DNA of 64,000 nucleotides from assembly GCA_024275315.1 (NCBI GenBank), contig JAJRZK010000029.1:1-64000 (forward strand), written 5' to 3'. This DNA comes from Nitrospirota bacterium (GTDB lineage Bacteria > Nitrospinota_A > UBA7883). The position numbers and the translations under genes are program-made. The notes beneath the pieces are model-generated. The model was not told where the DNA came from and did not search any database. It saw only the letters and a list, made by a program, of their open reading frames with translations. Every line of letters begins with the position of its first letter. Positions within the stretch are counted from its first letter, which is position 1. This document shows, piece by piece, positions 62,816-64,000 of the stretch.

Positions 62816-64000
62816 AAAATCGCCCCGCGGGAAACGCCGTGATATTGTTGACGCTTGTGGCGTTTCATATGGTCGTGTCCGGTGTCATGTCGCTAATCGC
62901 CAGGTCAGACTATTTCGCAAGCTATCACAACGGGCGGGGCTTGTGGAGTTTCGGGATGGACTCGTTCCAGTACCATCTCAACGCCGAGGAAATCGTCGAG
63001 TTTATCCAGGCGGGACAATACCACAGGTGGCTGACCTTGAGCGAGCCTGCGCATGTAAAGCTCATATCCCTCACATACTCGATATTTTCTCCGGACCACT
63101 ATTCGTTCGAGCCGGTGAACGCGTTGGCCTGGGCCATGACGATGGCGCTGGTCTACCACACGGCCCGGCAGGTTTGCCCCGGCCACGAGCGTGTCCCCGT
63201 TCTGGCCGGGGCTGTATACGGGTTCTGGCCTTCGAACCTGCTTTTATCCACACAGTTGCTGAAAGATCCTTTCTACAATCTCGGCGTGATATTGGTGTTC
63301 GCCGGATGGACCAGGCTGCTTTGCGGGAAACGGGGGATTTTGCATATACTGGCGCCGGTGGCCGGGATCGCGATAGCCTCTGGCATACGCGGCGGCGCAT
63401 GGCCGCTGTTGGGGCTGGTAAGCGCAATTGCTCTTGTCCTGCTTGTTATCCGCTGTAAAACCGCCCGTACAACGGCGATGTGGATAATACTACTTGCGCC
63501 ACTTGTTCCGGCGGTTACTCTTGTCGGCGGCGCTTTTGCAAACAAAACTGCAAAGGCCAACGCCACCTCAAAAGGTTTTGACGACAAAATATCAGAAGCC
63601 AAACGAAGGATTTACGAAATAGAGGGCGTCAAACAGACACCGCAACTCGATAAACAGATGGACGATTGGCTCGCCAACGCCCCGTGGGGCGATTTTAACG
63701 ACCGCAGGGACGTGCTCGTCAGGCTGGCCGAAACCCACGGCGGCAGGCTCGGGCGATTTATTGACAGATTCAACACAAAATGGAAATATTCAAACTGGAT
63801 TCCGGACCTTCTCGAACGCCGGGCTTTCGAGGCGAACAAATACCGGGACAGCTTCTTAACATATTATATCAGCCCGGACTCCAACACCCTGGACAAGGAT
63901 ATATTGTTCAGGAGCGTCGCCGACATTATCCTTTATCTGCCCAGGGCTTTGCAGATAGGGTTTTTCGCTCCGTTCCCCGACCGGTGGTTTGGCGAAGGAT
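62812..64000 (+). CDS. Polytopic membrane protein, GT-C-like (partial)
   Basis: This open frame starts at GTG 62812, overlapping the upstream stop (GTGA), and runs off the window after about 396 residues. It has several membrane helices (about 10-30, 100-118, 123-143, 146-200 and 205-227), and a HNGRGLWSFGMDSFQYH loop with Asp and His near the N-terminus, as in GT-C or O-antigen polymerase-like proteins. A helical soluble part follows (about 230-330). It is not a complete ORF here. A role in assembling the glycan that the SGNH proteins modify is inferred from the operon. Confidence 0.65.
   Translation, partial: MKNRPAGNAVILLTLVAFHMVVSGVMSLIARSDYFASYHNGRGLWSFGMDSFQYHLNAEEIVEFIQAGQYHRWLTLSEPAHVKLISLTYSIFSPDHYSFEPVNALAWAMTMALVYHTARQVCPGHERVPVLAGAVYGFWPSNLLLSTQLLKDPFYNLGVILVFAGWTRLLCGKRGILHILAPVAGIAIASGIRGGAWPLLGLVSAIALVLLVIRCKTARTTAMWIILLAPLVPAVTLVGGAFANKTAKANATSKGFDDKISEAKRRIYEIEGVKQTPQLDKQMDDWLANAPWGDFNDRRDVLVRLAETHGGRLGRFIDRFNTKWKYSNWIPDLLERRAFEANKYRDSFLTYYISPDSNTLDKDILFRSVADIILYLPRALQIGFFAPFPDRWFGEG

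Noticed and set aside
1..64000. tRNA, rRNA, riboswitch, prophage or insertion sequence
   Set aside because: I read both strands and saw no T-loop or anticodon arm pattern, no rRNA, no transposase or integrase, and no recognised riboswitch core. A tRNAscan or covariance-model search would be needed to exclude a divergent RNA.

Overview
The window looks like chromosome from a flagellated, Gram-negative bacterium. The evidence is a flagellin and a rod/hook protein, LptE, MltA, several lipobox lipoproteins, a CarD/CdnL regulator, DUF2851, QueH, MtaB and a CcmH of the CLCGC type. G+C is moderately high by eye and genes lie on both strands in short operons. This repertoire fits a deltaproteobacterium-like or Nitrospinota-like lineage, but no rRNA or other decisive marker is present, so the phylum is a guess. 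I saw no tRNA, rRNA, CRISPR array, transposase, integrase or prophage.

Layout. 1-2.2 kb: start of a flagellin gene (minus strand), an FlgG-type protein behind a possible sigma-28 promoter, and a single-domain response regulator. 2.2-5.5 kb (minus): MATE exporter, GlcD-like oxidase, PurE. 5.5-13.6 kb (minus): a surface-glycan block of polysaccharide deacetylase, methyltransferase, GT2, AsnB, two lipoproteins (one broken by a stop codon) and a flippase-like membrane protein. 13.7-18.1 kb: fused PutA and a cNMP/HDOD protein. 18.3-18.5 kb: tandem 101-bp repeats. 18.6-21.4 kb: PanE, SGNH protein, a zinc-ribbon microprotein and a glutaredoxin. 21.5-31.5 kb (minus): envelope and RNA genes (MtaB, SAM hydrolase, MltA, DUF2851, LptE, HflX, AMIN lipoprotein, YkuD). 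31.5-36 kb: a large GT-C/discoidin membrane protein converging with GlgX. 36-38 kb: CarD, Crp and a lipoprotein whose start lies in a 99-bp tandem duplication.

38-42.7 kb: CcmH and a zinc-ribbon partner behind a membrane Ser/Thr kinase, then TsaD and a DsbA-like protein. 43-48.6 kb: small membrane protein, BatD, BatE, HemB, QueH and a methyltransferase. 48.6-50 kb: a coiled-coil protein and an M48 protease split by a frameshift. 50-53 kb: agmatinase, and TrpBA on the minus strand. 53-57.5 kb: rimP-nusA-infB, with a promoter and three perfect palindromes in front of infB. 57.6-59.5 kb: FolP and a core-MetE methionine synthase. 60-64 kb: an operon of a 48-aa peptide, two paralogous SGNH proteins and a membrane protein that runs off the end.

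The most unusual sequence signals are: three evenly spaced palindromes, one carrying matched changes in both arms, abutting the infB promoter; the in-frame duplication at the crp/lipoprotein junction; the M48 frameshift in an A6 run; a TAA-interrupted lipoprotein; an hflX whose conserved N-terminus lies upstream of any canonical start codon; and -10-like boxes right against the starts of two t6A-pathway genes. Most of the rest is ordinary housekeeping and envelope content.
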